Shown: in pieces, positions 14,481-23,616 of the stretch
How positions within the stretch are numbered: the first letter of the stretch is position 1
Layout of the letters: the number at the start of each line of letters is the position of its first letter
IMG/VR virus record: IMGVR_UViG_3300044714_000134
Coordinates: 1 to 38,276 of that record
DNA length: 38,276 bases
Strand: one strand, 5' to 3'
Origin: a virus
The notes under the pieces: model-generated
The model's input: only the letters and a program-made list of their open reading frames with translations
The model's database searches: none
What the model was told of the DNA's origin: nothing
Position numbers and translations under genes: made by a program

Positions 14481-16314
14481 ACGGATCAACCTTGTCACTG
14501 CGGTCTCCAGGCCGGAGAATCTCGTCCGGATCCACAAGTCGATCGCCTCGTCGCTCTCGAAGTCTTCACTTCGAGCCCGCTGGATCCTAGTCGTAGACCA
14601 CCCCGAAGCGATCTGGCCGGGGATCGAAATGTCGCTCCGGTCCGAGAAGATCGACGTCGACAAAGTGGTCTACTCCGGACCGAAGTGCCAGTACGGTATT
14701 CTGCAGAAAAATCTCGGCATGGACACGATCACCGACGGTTACTACCACCTGCTCGACGACGATAACTTGGTCCATCCAGAGTTCTTCACCGGTATCGAGC
14801 GGGCCATGGCCGGGAACCCATCAGCTCGCGCGTTCGTGGTCAGCCAGTGTCGGTGGGACAACGCCGGCAGCCTGCTCGCGTCTCCGGACCGGATGGAGTA
14901 CGGACAGATCGACAATACGATGTTCGTCGTCCATCGGGACCTGATCGGCCAAAAACGGTACAACATCGAAAAGTCGGGTCACGAAGACTTCTATTTTTTC
15001 AGAGAGCTCTGGGAGTCTCATCCCGGAAAGTTCGTTTTTATCCCTCAGATCCTGGCCTACTACAACTACATCCGGTGCTGGCCGGTGGAGACGTCCCACG
15101 AACCGATCGTAATCGGGGGCATATCAGACGTTTTGAGGCCGACTCTTCTGATCGCTCGGCCAGCGATGCCGCCTCAACTTCAGCAGCCCTCCTCGCATCC
15201 TTCGCTTCCTTCGGCGCCAATTCTGTCGCCTCACCCGATCGTCACCACCCCGTCCATCTGGCCAACGAATCCTATCGTTGAACCTCCGAGGAAACCGAAA
15301 ATGAAAATCGCGATGTACAGCTCGAAGCGTGAACGGTGCGGAATCTCGACCTACACGTCGCACCTGGCCGATGCACTCACCGGACTCGGATGCGAGGTCC
15401 AGTACTTCAGCAGCCAGCCTCCCTACGAGCAGAGGTTCCAGGAGATCCTGGCGTGGAAGCCCGACGTCTTCCATTTTCAGCACGAGACTTCGATCATGCC
15501 GGGAGGTGGGGACGTCGCCAGGTTCTCAGCCATGCTCCGGCAGAATGGAGCGAAAGTCTTCATCACTCTTCACACGGAAAGTCACGAGAATGTCCAGATC
15601 GGACGGTCTGCCGGACCGATCATCATTCACCGTCCGTCGCAGCACGCGCCGGACGCTAACATCCTGCCGATGCCCTGCACGAACGCGCCAAACCTTCCAG
15701 AACGGTCGGCCGCGCGCCGGCACTTCGGGATCCCGGACTCCGCGCTCCTGATCTCGACCGTCGGATTCATGATCCCATGGAAAGACCATCCGAAGGTGCT
15801 CGAGATGCTGGCTCCCTGGATGCGTAGTCGTCCGGACGTCCATATCCAGTTGATCGCGAGCGCGCATTTCAATGAGAGTCTGCAGGGGTACGCCCACCTC
15901 TGCCGCCAGCAGATTGCTCATGTCGCGGCCGGCGCCGCGATCTCCGATCGCGTCCACCACATTGACAGCTACCCTAGTGACCTGGAGCTGGTTAACCGGC
16001 TTTCCATGTCCGACCTCGGGTACGTCTGGTGTCCGTTCGACACGGGTTCGGCCTCCGCAGCCGGATCTCAGTTCATCTCTGCCAAGTGCCCGCTGGTTGC
16101 GACCGACTCCAGTCACTACATGACTTTGGGGGAGGGCACCGTCCGTGCCTCGAAAGGGAGCATGGCGGAATTCGTCGCGCTGATCCAGAGGACGGCCGAA
16201 GATCGTGGCCTGCTGGATCGGCTCCGGTCGAATCAGGACGCCGTCTACGCAGCCAGAAATTACACCGAGACCGCTCGGAAGCATCTTGTGATTTACAACG
16301 GAGGGAGAGTCTGA
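14461..16314 (+). CDS. Bifunctional glycosyltransferase: GT-A domain fused to GT-B domain
   Basis: 617 aa from the GTG at 14461. The N-terminal GT-A-like domain (about 1-225) has INLVTAVSRPENL, a DxD-type motif in YYHLLDDDNLVHPEFF and a second acidic motif at GHEDFYFFREL. A proline-rich linker (about 226-280) follows. The GT-B domain begins at MKIAMYSSKRERCGIST, has the interdomain signature VGFMIPWKDHPKVLEML and a late-domain stretch FDTGSASAAGSQFISAKCP. GT4-like enzymes use nucleotide sugars. The two modules probably add successive sugars of one glycan. An internal ATG at 15301 behind GAGGAAA could also make the GT-B part alone. It opens the glycan operon and overlaps the next gene by one base. 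Confidence 0.75.
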   Translation: MNAVSFERINLVTAVSRPENLVRIHKSIASSLSKSSLRARWILVVDHPEAIWPGIEMSLRSEKIDVDKVVYSGPKCQYGILQKNLGMDTITDGYYHLLDDDNLVHPEFFTGIERAMAGNPSARAFVVSQCRWDNAGSLLASPDRMEYGQIDNTMFVVHRDLIGQKRYNIEKSGHEDFYFFRELWESHPGKFVFIPQILAYYNYIRCWPVETSHEPIVIGGISDVLRPTLLIARPAMPPQLQQPSSHPSLPSAPILSPHPIVTTPSIWPTNPIVEPPRKPKMKIAMYSSKRERCGISTYTSHLADALTGLGCEVQYFSSQPPYEQRFQEILAWKPDVFHFQHETSIMPGGGDVARFSAMLRQNGAKVFITLHTESHENVQIGRSAGPIIIHRPSQHAPDANILPMPCTNAPNLPERSAARRHFGIPDSALLISTVGFMIPWKDHPKVLEMLAPWMRSRPDVHIQLIASAHFNESLQGYAHLCRQQIAHVAAGAAISDRVHHIDSYPSDLELVNRLSMSDLGYVWCPFDTGSASAAGSQFISAKCPLVATDSSHYMTLGEGTVRASKGSMAEFVALIQRTAEDRGLLDRLRSNQDAVYAARNYTETARKHLVIYNGGRV

Positions 16315-17132
16315 TGGAAGAATCCTGGAAGCCGGAAATCTGCATCGGGATCCCGACTTTAAATGGTCCCGAGCGTCTTGAGCGGTGCTTACGCTCGATC
16401 ATGCGATACACACGCCTGGGGAAGTTGAAAGCTCAGGTGTTTGTCTCCGACGACTGTTCGTACGAGAAGAAGCTTGCGGAGAACAAAACCGTCTGCAACG
16501 CTTACAGGGTTCCCATCCTGATGGTCAAAGAGCGAATCGGAGTCGCGCAGCAGTGGAACCTCCTCGTCCGCCATACCGAAGCTCCCATCCAGATCCTGAT
16601 GAACGACGACATCGAGGTGACCGAGCACTGGCTGGAGGCTCTGGTCTACACGGTTCGCGAGAACGCTCACGCCGGAATGGTCGCCTTGAAAGCGTACCAG
16701 GGGGTGAACTCCACGAACTGGTCTCCCCCTCCTCCGCTCTCGTACGCCGAGAGTGTTATGGAGCGGGGTTCCGGCCTTCTCTCTTCGTGCGGGTACCTCT
16801 TCGCATTCGAGAGAAAGAAATGGGAGAAGATCGGAGGGTTCGATCCTCAGTTCTTCGCCTTCTACGAGGAGATCGACTTCGGGATCAGGATGTTCAACGA
16901 GGGCTGGCCTTCGTACATGCTGTCCTACCCGATCGTGATCCACCAGGGTGGAGCGACGACTTCCGACCCCGGCAACATCGACGCCCAGAACGTCATGGCC
17001 GAGAGCCGCGAAAAGTTCAAGAAGAAGCACCCGCTGATCGCGGACATCCGGGCCAAGATGGACGAGGCGATGGAAAAGAAGACCTGTAAAAATAGGCAGT
17101 GGAACACGGCGCTCCTGAATACCATCGACTGA
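16314..17132 (+). CDS. GT2-family glycosyltransferase
   Basis: 272 aa, ATG behind GAGGGAGAG. A GT-A fold is evident: ICIGIPTLNG at the N-terminus, FVSDDCS, then the DxD-like ILMNDDIEV. The acceptor-side motif is GGFDPQFFAFYEEIDFG, containing the catalytic-base type ED pair. It is related to the intein-containing gene at 18262 (SSCGYLFAFER here, CPMGAAFAFRR there) but has no intein. It should be a cytoplasmic transferase using a nucleotide sugar. It overlaps both neighbours by single bases, so it is co-translated with them. Confidence 0.85.
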   Translation: MEESWKPEICIGIPTLNGPERLERCLRSIMRYTRLGKLKAQVFVSDDCSYEKKLAENKTVCNAYRVPILMVKERIGVAQQWNLLVRHTEAPIQILMNDDIEVTEHWLEALVYTVRENAHAGMVALKAYQGVNSTNWSPPPPLSYAESVMERGSGLLSSCGYLFAFERKKWEKIGGFDPQFFAFYEEIDFGIRMFNEGWPSYMLSYPIVIHQGGATTSDPGNIDAQNVMAESREKFKKKHPLIADIRAKMDEAMEKKTCKNRQWNTALLNTID

Positions 17133-18262
17133 TGATCAAGATCGCCTTTGTCTCGCAGACTCTTGCTCCCATGGGTGGCGGCGCAAAAGACATCGCCATC
17201 ACGTTTCTCCATCTCAATCGTCAGGTCTTCGACCCCTACGTTTTCTCGCTTTCCGATCCGGCGGCCTGGCGGGACGAGTATGGGATCCCGGCGGACCGTG
17301 CGCGCGGCGTCGACATCTGGAACATGAGCGCGATCACCGAGGCGCTTCGCGGATTCGACGTCGTCTACCTCATGGTCGGCACGACGAACGAGCCGTCGGA
17401 GTACGAGACGATCTGGGCAGCCTGCGCCGCTAACGGTGTGAAGGTTCGGGTCATGAGGATCGTCTTCGGTCTCGGGAATCCAAAACCGGAGATGGCCGAC
17501 TTGTTCCTGACCTCGAGTATGGATTCGCACTTGGTCGGAACTCCATGCCGTGGGTGCCACGTTATCTACCCTCCGCTTCCTACTCATCAGTGGATTGGAG
17601 ATCGGGTCGCCTTTCGGGCAAGGCACGGTATTGGAGAGGGAGACCGCGTCATAGGGTACTCCTGCGCGGATCATCGGCCGGAATTCTTCGAGGTTGCCAG
17701 CCTGTTTCATCAGGATGGTAACCCGACGGTATTTCTGTCTGCCTTGTCGAGGCCGGATCATGACGTCCCACCGAACATCCGGTTTTGCGGGACGCTACGT
17801 CAGCGCGAAATGGGGTCTTTCTACGAAGCAAGTGACGTGATCCTTCACACCAGGACCGAGTCGTTCGGTTATTCGCCTCACCAGGCGATGGCGGTAGGTA
17901 TTCCAGTCGTTGCGCTCTGGACTTCTTCGAGGAACGCCTTTGCAGAGACCATGTTTCCGCGCGGGGGATGGCTTTCGAAGACGTCAGCCGGTCTTGTAAA
18001 AGCCCTAAACTCCATACCGACATTTGAGTGGGGTGGAACGTCTCGTGCGGAGTTTGCTAAAAACCGGACGCTAAAAATGATTCCTGAAAACTCTGTCGGG
18101 CGGCTCCAGAATTTAATCCTAGACTCTCTCTGTGGGAAGGGTCACTTCATGGACGCGTCATCAATCATGCCGAATCAATATGTGACCGATAACGATGTGG
18201 AAATTTGGAGGAACAGCAGGATCGAGATCGAACGACGTCTCGCGTCCGAGCTGTACATCTAA
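17132..18262 (+). CDS. GT-B (GT4-like) glycosyltransferase
   Basis: 376 aa, ATG in a TGATG overlap. A Rossmann start (IKIAFVSQTLAPMGGGAKD) with a glycine-rich loop is followed by DVVYLMVGTTNEPSEYE. The C-terminal nucleotide-sugar domain has RVIGYSCADHRPEFFEVA and the EX7E-like signature ESFGYSPHQAMAVGIPVVA. Length fits GT4 enzymes. The last 60 residues are divergent. Its stop overlaps the next ATG as TAATG. Substrate unknown. Confidence 0.8.
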   Translation: MIKIAFVSQTLAPMGGGAKDIAITFLHLNRQVFDPYVFSLSDPAAWRDEYGIPADRARGVDIWNMSAITEALRGFDVVYLMVGTTNEPSEYETIWAACAANGVKVRVMRIVFGLGNPKPEMADLFLTSSMDSHLVGTPCRGCHVIYPPLPTHQWIGDRVAFRARHGIGEGDRVIGYSCADHRPEFFEVASLFHQDGNPTVFLSALSRPDHDVPPNIRFCGTLRQREMGSFYEASDVILHTRTESFGYSPHQAMAVGIPVVALWTSSRNAFAETMFPRGGWLSKTSAGLVKALNSIPTFEWGGTSRAEFAKNRTLKMIPENSVGRLQNLILDSLCGKGHFMDASSIMPNQYVTDNDVEIWRNSRIEIERRLASELYI

Positions 18263-20331
18263 TGGTCCGTCCAGGCGCCTGCATAGGAATCCCGACTTAC
18301 CGTGGTTGGCAACGGGTCCGCGGCCTGCTCGAGAACATCAAGCAGCGGACTGACGGTGCCAGCTACCCATTCACTGTAGTCGTCTGCGATGATTCCGGCC
18401 GTGAAGAGCATCGTGAGAGGGTCAGGGAGGCGTGTCGCGATTACAGGGCCGAGCTCATCGAGCACCCGGTCAATCGCGGCCTGCCGGCCGGATGGAACAG
18501 CCTGGTCCGTGCCACCGATCACGAGATGGTCGTCCTGTTGAACGACGATGTGCTGCTGTCCAGGGATTGGCTTTCCTACTTGTCCTACGCCGTCCTCCAG
18601 AATCCGAAAGTCGCGACCGTCTCGCTCAACTGCCGGTTCATCACGCCGGACGACGCGACGGAAATCTTGAAGGGGCCGGAGGCGAAGGTCATCCCGCTCA
18701 ACGTCCGGTACGTAAACGGAGTTCTGATCCGTCACGAACGCTTCTCGACGATGCCGGAGCAGCCCGACGACTGGCCCGGCAAGGTCATGTGCCTTCCTCC
18801 TGGGCAAGAAATAGTAACTGACCGTGGGTTGCTAAAGATTGAAGATGTATGTATCGGTGATTATGTTCTTTCCCATAAAGGTCGCTGGCGGCGCGTTTGG
18901 AAAACAATTCAAAGCGATTATGAGGGTCTTCTTTATAAGATTCTCCCGTCTCGCGTGAACTTGCCGTTTACGGTTACAGAAGACCATCCTATTTTAGTAG
19001 CAAGTGGAGAGAAATGTAACTACAACGGCGGATACTGTACCTCTAAGAAAGCGGAACACTGCCGAGACCATTCCGACGATCGTCTCCCAAGTGAGAATTG
19101 GGTAGCCCCTCGGGATCTGTCTAGTGGTTCCTTCTTAATGCTTCCTCGTTTCACAGCTGTTACACCTCGAGTTAGAATTGACTTGGCAGATGGAATAAAA
19201 CTTCCAGAACTTTCACGTTGGAGTATTACGAAAGATAAATTTATCCTTCATGGGACAAATAAAAAATCAATTCCACGGTACGTGTCAATCACTCCTGACC
19301 TTCTTCGTTTTTTTGGTCTTTTTATAGCCGAAGGATCTACAGAGCTTAGTAACGGTGGATGTATTAGTTTTAGTTTTAACGAAAGTGAAAATGATTTCTG
19401 CGATCTCGTTCAGAAAGTCGCTAAGAAATCTTTCAATCTCTCAAGCAGTATCCATCGAGAAAAAGAGGACCACAGTGTTTACGTGAACATCCATTGCCTT
19501 CCGTTGGCACTTGCGCTTCGTCATATGTTTGGAGAGAAAGCAAACCAAAAACGTATCCCCTGGTGGATGATGGAGCTTCCTCCATATCTACAAAAATATA
19601 TTACTGACGGGATGCTTGACGGTGACGGCTGCTCTAGCATCCACGAAAGTGGATACATGAGAGCTCATTACGATACCGTTTCACCTCTATTGGCGTGGCA
19701 GTTTTTTCAATTACTTTGTCGTCAAGAAATCCTATGCACATTTAGTAAGGTTTCCAGGAAACCTACAAATGAGAAGTGGCAAGATATTTACCATTTTACA
19801 ATGACCCAGAACCCTCAGGGAGGGTTCATGGATAAAAAATACGTCTACCTTCCGATTCGAGAGATCACGGAATCTCCGTACAAAGGAAAGGTCTACAATC
19901 TTGAGGTAGAAGAGGACGAATCCTATTGCGTCCCGTCATGTGCAGTTCACAACTGCCCCATGGGCGCAGCCTTCGCTTTCCGTCGGTCCGTCTACGACCA
20001 GGTCGGCGGCTTCGACGAGCGGTATCGCTGCTTCTACGAGGAGACGGACTTCGGGGTCGCCTGCGCCCGTCAAGGAATGCCGTCGATCACGATCCCGGTC
20101 CCTCACGACAACTACCACATGTGGTCGGCCACGTTCGCGTCGTCCCCCGAGGTCCCCGCTGGCCAGATCATGAACGAGTCTCGCGCCAAGTTCGTCGCAA
20201 AGTGGTCGGAGATCCTGGGCGTGAAGTTCAACGACGCTCCGGAGATCCACAATCTTCTTATGGACAAGATCCCTCAGTTCGAGGTCAAGTGGCTCGGCGT
20301 CGGAAAGAGGCAGCGAGCCCAGGTCATGTGA
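18262..20331 (+). CDS. GT2 glycosyltransferase interrupted by an in-frame intein
   Basis: 689 codons: N-extein 176 aa, intein 388 aa, C-extein 125 aa. The spliced enzyme would be about 301 aa, the normal GT2 size. The N-extein has CIGIPTYRG, VVVCDDSG and VVLLNDDVLLSRDW. The C-extein starts CPMGAAFAFRRS and continues GGFDERYRCFYEETDFGVA, the ED motif. The intein therefore sits just before the conserved strand ahead of the catalytic-base motif, a typical conserved-site insertion. Without splicing, the nucleotide-sugar half and acceptor half would be separated by 388 residues. TAATG overlap with the preceding gene. Extein codons are GC-rich and intein codons clearly AT-richer. Confidence 0.9.
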   Translation: MVRPGACIGIPTYRGWQRVRGLLENIKQRTDGASYPFTVVVCDDSGREEHRERVREACRDYRAELIEHPVNRGLPAGWNSLVRATDHEMVVLLNDDVLLSRDWLSYLSYAVLQNPKVATVSLNCRFITPDDATEILKGPEAKVIPLNVRYVNGVLIRHERFSTMPEQPDDWPGKVMCLPPGQEIVTDRGLLKIEDVCIGDYVLSHKGRWRRVWKTIQSDYEGLLYKILPSRVNLPFTVTEDHPILVASGEKCNYNGGYCTSKKAEHCRDHSDDRLPSENWVAPRDLSSGSFLMLPRFTAVTPRVRIDLADGIKLPELSRWSITKDKFILHGTNKKSIPRYVSITPDLLRFFGLFIAEGSTELSNGGCISFSFNESENDFCDLVQKVAKKSFNLSSSIHREKEDHSVYVNIHCLPLALALRHMFGEKANQKRIPWWMMELPPYLQKYITDGMLDGDGCSSIHESGYMRAHYDTVSPLLAWQFFQLLCRQEILCTFSKVSRKPTNEKWQDIYHFTMTQNPQGGFMDKKYVYLPIREITESPYKGKVYNLEVEEDESYCVPSCAVHNCPMGAAFAFRRSVYDQVGGFDERYRCFYEETDFGVACARQGMPSITIPVPHDNYHMWSATFASSPEVPAGQIMNESRAKFVAKWSEILGVKFNDAPEIHNLLMDKIPQFEVKWLGVGKRQRAQVM
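18790..19953 (+). mobile_element. Intein with LAGLIDADG homing endonuclease
   Basis: 388 aa. Block A starts at Cys1: CLPPGQEIVTDRG...KIEDVCIGDYV. Block B has the TxxH pattern (FTVTEDHPILV, about residue 60-70). Two LAGLIDADG-type motifs follow: RFFGLFIAEGST (about 174-184) and YITDGMLDGDGC (about 270-282). Block F is YKGKVYNLEVEEDESY and block G ends SCAVHN, with penultimate His and terminal Asn; the +1 extein residue is Cys. All residues for class 1 splicing and both endonuclease catalytic acidic positions are present, so splicing and homing activity are likely. Lower GC than both exteins supports horizontal acquisition. Confidence 0.92.
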
Positions 20332-20342
20332 TTGGAGGCGAT

Positions 20343-21104
20343 ATGAACTTTGAAGAACTCTCCGAGTTGGCCAGGTCCTTCGTCAAGGTGACCAAGGAAG
20401 AATGGAACGTCCTTTTCGAGACGCTCAAGGACGACGCGGCGATGAACCTCATCATGAAGAATGAGTGGTTCAGCAAACCCAGGGACAGCGATCAGGCGGT
20501 GATCGAGTATTACCGAGAGAGCAAGATCTGGTTTGTTAATACGTTCAATCACGCCTACCGGGCGCTGCTGTCCCTGGCCAACAAGGACTCCGGCGGCCTG
20601 TCCAGGGAGGCGTGGCATCAGTTTTTCGAGGCCGAGCTCAACACGGGGGACCGTATCTTGGATTACGGAGGAGGATTCTGGAACGACACCGCGATCCTGG
20701 CGCTCGACGGATGGAACGTGACGCAGGCCGAAGTTCTCGGACCGACGACCGATTTTCTGACGGCATTCGTGAACTTGACCGGGACACAAAAGAACCTTCA
20801 GGTGCTTCCGGTCGACAGCGGCTCTCCGATCCGTGAGACCTACGAAGCTGTCACCTGCTTCGAGCTCCTGGAGCATCTTCTACATCCGAAGGAGTTCACG
20901 GTCCATCTGAGAGATCATCTGGCTCAAGGGAAGCCGTTCGCCTCGTCCGTCTCTTTTAGCGCACCCGAGCACGCCCCCTACCACGTCGCCTCAAACGAGC
21001 CGCTCGGACGCGGGTACATTTGGCTGGATACGATGCAGGAGATGGGGTTCGAGCAGATCTGGGCTCCTAGGGGATCGCATCGTAGGATCTGGAGGAAACG
21101 ATGA
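20343..21104 (+). CDS. SAM-dependent methyltransferase (class I), glycan operon
   Basis: 253 aa, ATG behind GGAGG. The N-terminal 100 residues are helical. The Rossmann core carries the SAM-binding motif RILDYGGGFWNDTAIL (about 103-118), the acidic strand WNVTQAEVLG, and post-motif stretches EAVTCFELLEHL and FASSVSFSAPEH. The ELLEHL variant is common in sugar and small-molecule methyltransferases of glycan loci. It may methylate a sugar of the glycan made by the surrounding enzymes. Overlaps the next gene by ATGA. Substrate not determinable. Confidence 0.75.
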   Translation: MNFEELSELARSFVKVTKEEWNVLFETLKDDAAMNLIMKNEWFSKPRDSDQAVIEYYRESKIWFVNTFNHAYRALLSLANKDSGGLSREAWHQFFEAELNTGDRILDYGGGFWNDTAILALDGWNVTQAEVLGPTTDFLTAFVNLTGTQKNLQVLPVDSGSPIRETYEAVTCFELLEHLLHPKEFTVHLRDHLAQGKPFASSVSFSAPEHAPYHVASNEPLGRGYIWLDTMQEMGFEQIWAPRGSHRRIWRKR

Positions 21105-22363
21105 AGAGGATCCTACTTCTAGACCATCCTCAGTTCACCTCCTGCACGTTCTATCTCTGGCACGGACTTCGGGAGATCGAGGAGGCCTATCCCGGGTCGT
21201 TCGAAGTGTCGGTCTACCCGTACATTCCGACGCACTACGACAAGCAAACTTTCCGGCTCTCGGACCTCCCCTGGTTCCGGTGGCTGAACGCTCAAGTGGA
21301 GGCGTGGAAGAGCACCGGCAAGTATCCGGACGGGATCCCGCCATTCCAAGCCACCGAAACGCTCACGTCGCTCGACACGAACGAGATCATTCGAAGCCAG
21401 ACCACTCCAAGGCTGTTCCACGAACGGAACCTACTTCCGGACGAGGATTCGGTCGTTCGAAAGTTGGAGGCTGGAGAGTTCGACTTGATCGTTCTTGGGA
21501 ACAGCCATCGAGTTCCGACGATCCTGCTCGCGCTGCTCAAGGCTCGGGTCAGGAATCTTCCTCCGATCGTCTACCTGGACGCCGGCGAGCGCGACGAACT
21601 GAACGAGCACTGGATCCACGTCTTCCGTCCGAATTTAATCTTCAAGCAGATTCTGACGCCGGCAGTGAAGGTAAAAGGCCTGACCACTCCGATCCCTGGG
21701 TACCCGTTCAAGATCTACCCCCTTCCTCTCTCGTCACCCCTGGTCGACCAGAGCATCGAGTTCTTCGGGGTCTCTGTCCAGTGGCTCCGTTCGTTCTCGA
21801 ACTGCAAGAAGAATCCGAAGGTCTTCCCGGTCTTCTACCCTTTCGGGATGACTTGGCCGGAGCGGGCGAACGTCGTCGCGGCGCTCGATCAGTGGGTCCT
21901 GGAGGGAAAGTACTCTGTCGCGCGCGGAGCTCCGACGGGCCCGTACCACATCCTGATCGCGATGTCCAAGATGGCCGTCTCGATGCGCGGATCCGGACGG
22001 GACACCGATCGCTACTGGAGCATTCCGCTCTACCAGACCGCCATGATTTGTGACGGAACGATGGGCTGCATCCACCCATACCCGTTCGAGGATCGGAAAA
22101 CGGCCTACTTCTACAGGTCGATTCCGGAACTGATCGACATCGTTAATCGGATCCAGAAGGACGATCGGGAGATGCTGGATGTCGCCGTCGCCGGCCAAGC
22201 ACACCTACAGAAGTACCACTCGACGGCGGCCCGGGCGGTGTTCTTCCTGGACATCCTGGACAAAGAGCTCGGCTTCCAGGACCAAACGCTCCGAGAGTCG
22301 CTCGCACACTTTAAGTCGAGTAGAGGGTGGGACGGAAGGGCCTGGGAGGGCCCGGTCGTATGA
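21101..22363 (+). CDS. Glycosyltransferase-like protein (GT-B, exostosin/CgeB-like pattern), copy 1
   Basis: 420 aa, ATGA overlap. It starts KRILLLDHPQFTSCTFYLWHG. Other signature stretches are DLIVLGNSHRVPTILLALL, YLDAGERDELNEHWIHVF and FKQILTPAV. A late motif SMRGSGRDTDRYWSIPLYQTA then precedes a G-CIHPYPFEDRKT segment. The GSGRDTxRYW...G stretch resembles the nucleotide-sugar site of exostosin- or CgeB-like GT-B enzymes. A close tandem paralogue follows at 22360. Both end in WEGPVV. This copy is GC-richer. Sugar specificity unknown; the family call is by motif pattern. Confidence 0.6.
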   Translation: MKRILLLDHPQFTSCTFYLWHGLREIEEAYPGSFEVSVYPYIPTHYDKQTFRLSDLPWFRWLNAQVEAWKSTGKYPDGIPPFQATETLTSLDTNEIIRSQTTPRLFHERNLLPDEDSVVRKLEAGEFDLIVLGNSHRVPTILLALLKARVRNLPPIVYLDAGERDELNEHWIHVFRPNLIFKQILTPAVKVKGLTTPIPGYPFKIYPLPLSSPLVDQSIEFFGVSVQWLRSFSNCKKNPKVFPVFYPFGMTWPERANVVAALDQWVLEGKYSVARGAPTGPYHILIAMSKMAVSMRGSGRDTDRYWSIPLYQTAMICDGTMGCIHPYPFEDRKTAYFYRSIPELIDIVNRIQKDDREMLDVAVAGQAHLQKYHSTAARAVFFLDILDKELGFQDQTLRESLAHFKSSRGWDGRAWEGPVV

Positions 22364-23616
22364 AGAGGATCCTGTTCCTGGATCACCCTCAGTTCACCTC
22401 GGCCACCTACTTTCTTTGGCAGGGCCTGAAGGAGTTGGAAGCGGCCTTTCCGAAGGATCTGATGATCTCGAGCTATCCGTATATTCCAATCAACTACGAC
22501 GAGGACTCCTGCGATCTCCGATCGCTCACTTGGTTCAACCAGCTTCGAGATCTAGTTGAGTGGTCGAAAAGCGGTAGGACGCACCTTCCTGACGGGGTTC
22601 CTTCATTTCACGATACAGAATATCTGACCGCTGAGAACGCATCTGGAATCACCCGAGGACATCCATGGTTCCGCCCAAAGAAGGAGAACATCGTCGAGAG
22701 CGAGGATCAAGCGATCCGGATGCTCCGTGACCATAAGTTTGACGTAATTGTTCTCGGAAACAGCCACCGGGTGCCTACGTTGCTGCTGGCGCGGCTCCGG
22801 GACTGGGTAAAAGAACTTCCTCCGATCATCTACTACGATGCTGGCGAGCGCGACGAATTGAACGAGCACTGGATTCATGTATTCAAACCTGCGGTAGTGT
22901 TCAAGCAAATCCTGACGCCGGCAGTCAGAAATCTTGGGATGACCCAGAAGATCGAAGGATACGAATTAAAGCTTTATCCACTCCCGTTGTCCTCACCGAT
23001 CGTCGATCATGACATCAGTCTCGAAGGGGTTTCGATTCAATGGCTCAGAAACCGGTCAAGGACAACGAAAAAGCTTCTTCAGATTTTTTACCAGATGGGG
23101 GAGACCTGGATTGAGCGTGCTTCCGTAATGGAAGCTCTCGATGATCTTCTTTACGAGAAGAGGATTTCATCGATAGGGAAGTGCTCGTACATCGACTACC
23201 ACTACGTCATTGCAAACTCGAGAATGGCCGTCACGATGAGAGGGTCCGGACGAGATACCAGCAGATACTGGGAGATCCCACTGTACTCCACTGCGATGAT
23301 CTCTGACGGGACGATGGGGTGCATTCATCCGTATCCGTTCGAGGACAAGAAAACCGCGCTCTTCTACAGATCAATCGAAGAGCTCGTAAGCGTTGTTAGC
23401 GAAGGAATATCCGACGATTCTCAGATCTATAGGGTTTCTGTCAACGGTCAGGAGCATCTCCAGAAGTACCATTCCGTCTCGGCAAGGGCCGCATTCTTTC
23501 TGGACATCCTCGACAAGGAGATCAACCTTTTCGACAAAAACCTCAGAGATTGCCTTAACGGATGGAAGATCAACAGGAAGTGGGACAGTCGCCCTTGGGA
23601 AGGTCCGGTCGTATGA
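22360..23616 (+). CDS. Glycosyltransferase-like protein, tandem paralogue copy 2
   Basis: 418 aa, ATGA overlap with copy 1. Nearly every block of copy 1 is kept (KRILFLDHPQFTSATYFLW, VIVLGNSHRVPTLLLARL, YDAGERDELNEHWIHVF, TMRGSGRDTSRYWEIPLY, CIHPYPFEDKKTA, final WEGPVV). The middle regions have diverged and the codons are AT-richer. This looks like an older duplication or the import of a homologue from another phage rather than a recent copy. The pair probably adds related sugars to different acceptors. Joined by ATGA to the next gene. Confidence 0.6.
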   Translation: MKRILFLDHPQFTSATYFLWQGLKELEAAFPKDLMISSYPYIPINYDEDSCDLRSLTWFNQLRDLVEWSKSGRTHLPDGVPSFHDTEYLTAENASGITRGHPWFRPKKENIVESEDQAIRMLRDHKFDVIVLGNSHRVPTLLLARLRDWVKELPPIIYYDAGERDELNEHWIHVFKPAVVFKQILTPAVRNLGMTQKIEGYELKLYPLPLSSPIVDHDISLEGVSIQWLRNRSRTTKKLLQIFYQMGETWIERASVMEALDDLLYEKRISSIGKCSYIDYHYVIANSRMAVTMRGSGRDTSRYWEIPLYSTAMISDGTMGCIHPYPFEDKKTALFYRSIEELVSVVSEGISDDSQIYRVSVNGQEHLQKYHSVSARAAFFLDILDKEINLFDKNLRDCLNGWKINRKWDSRPWEGPVV

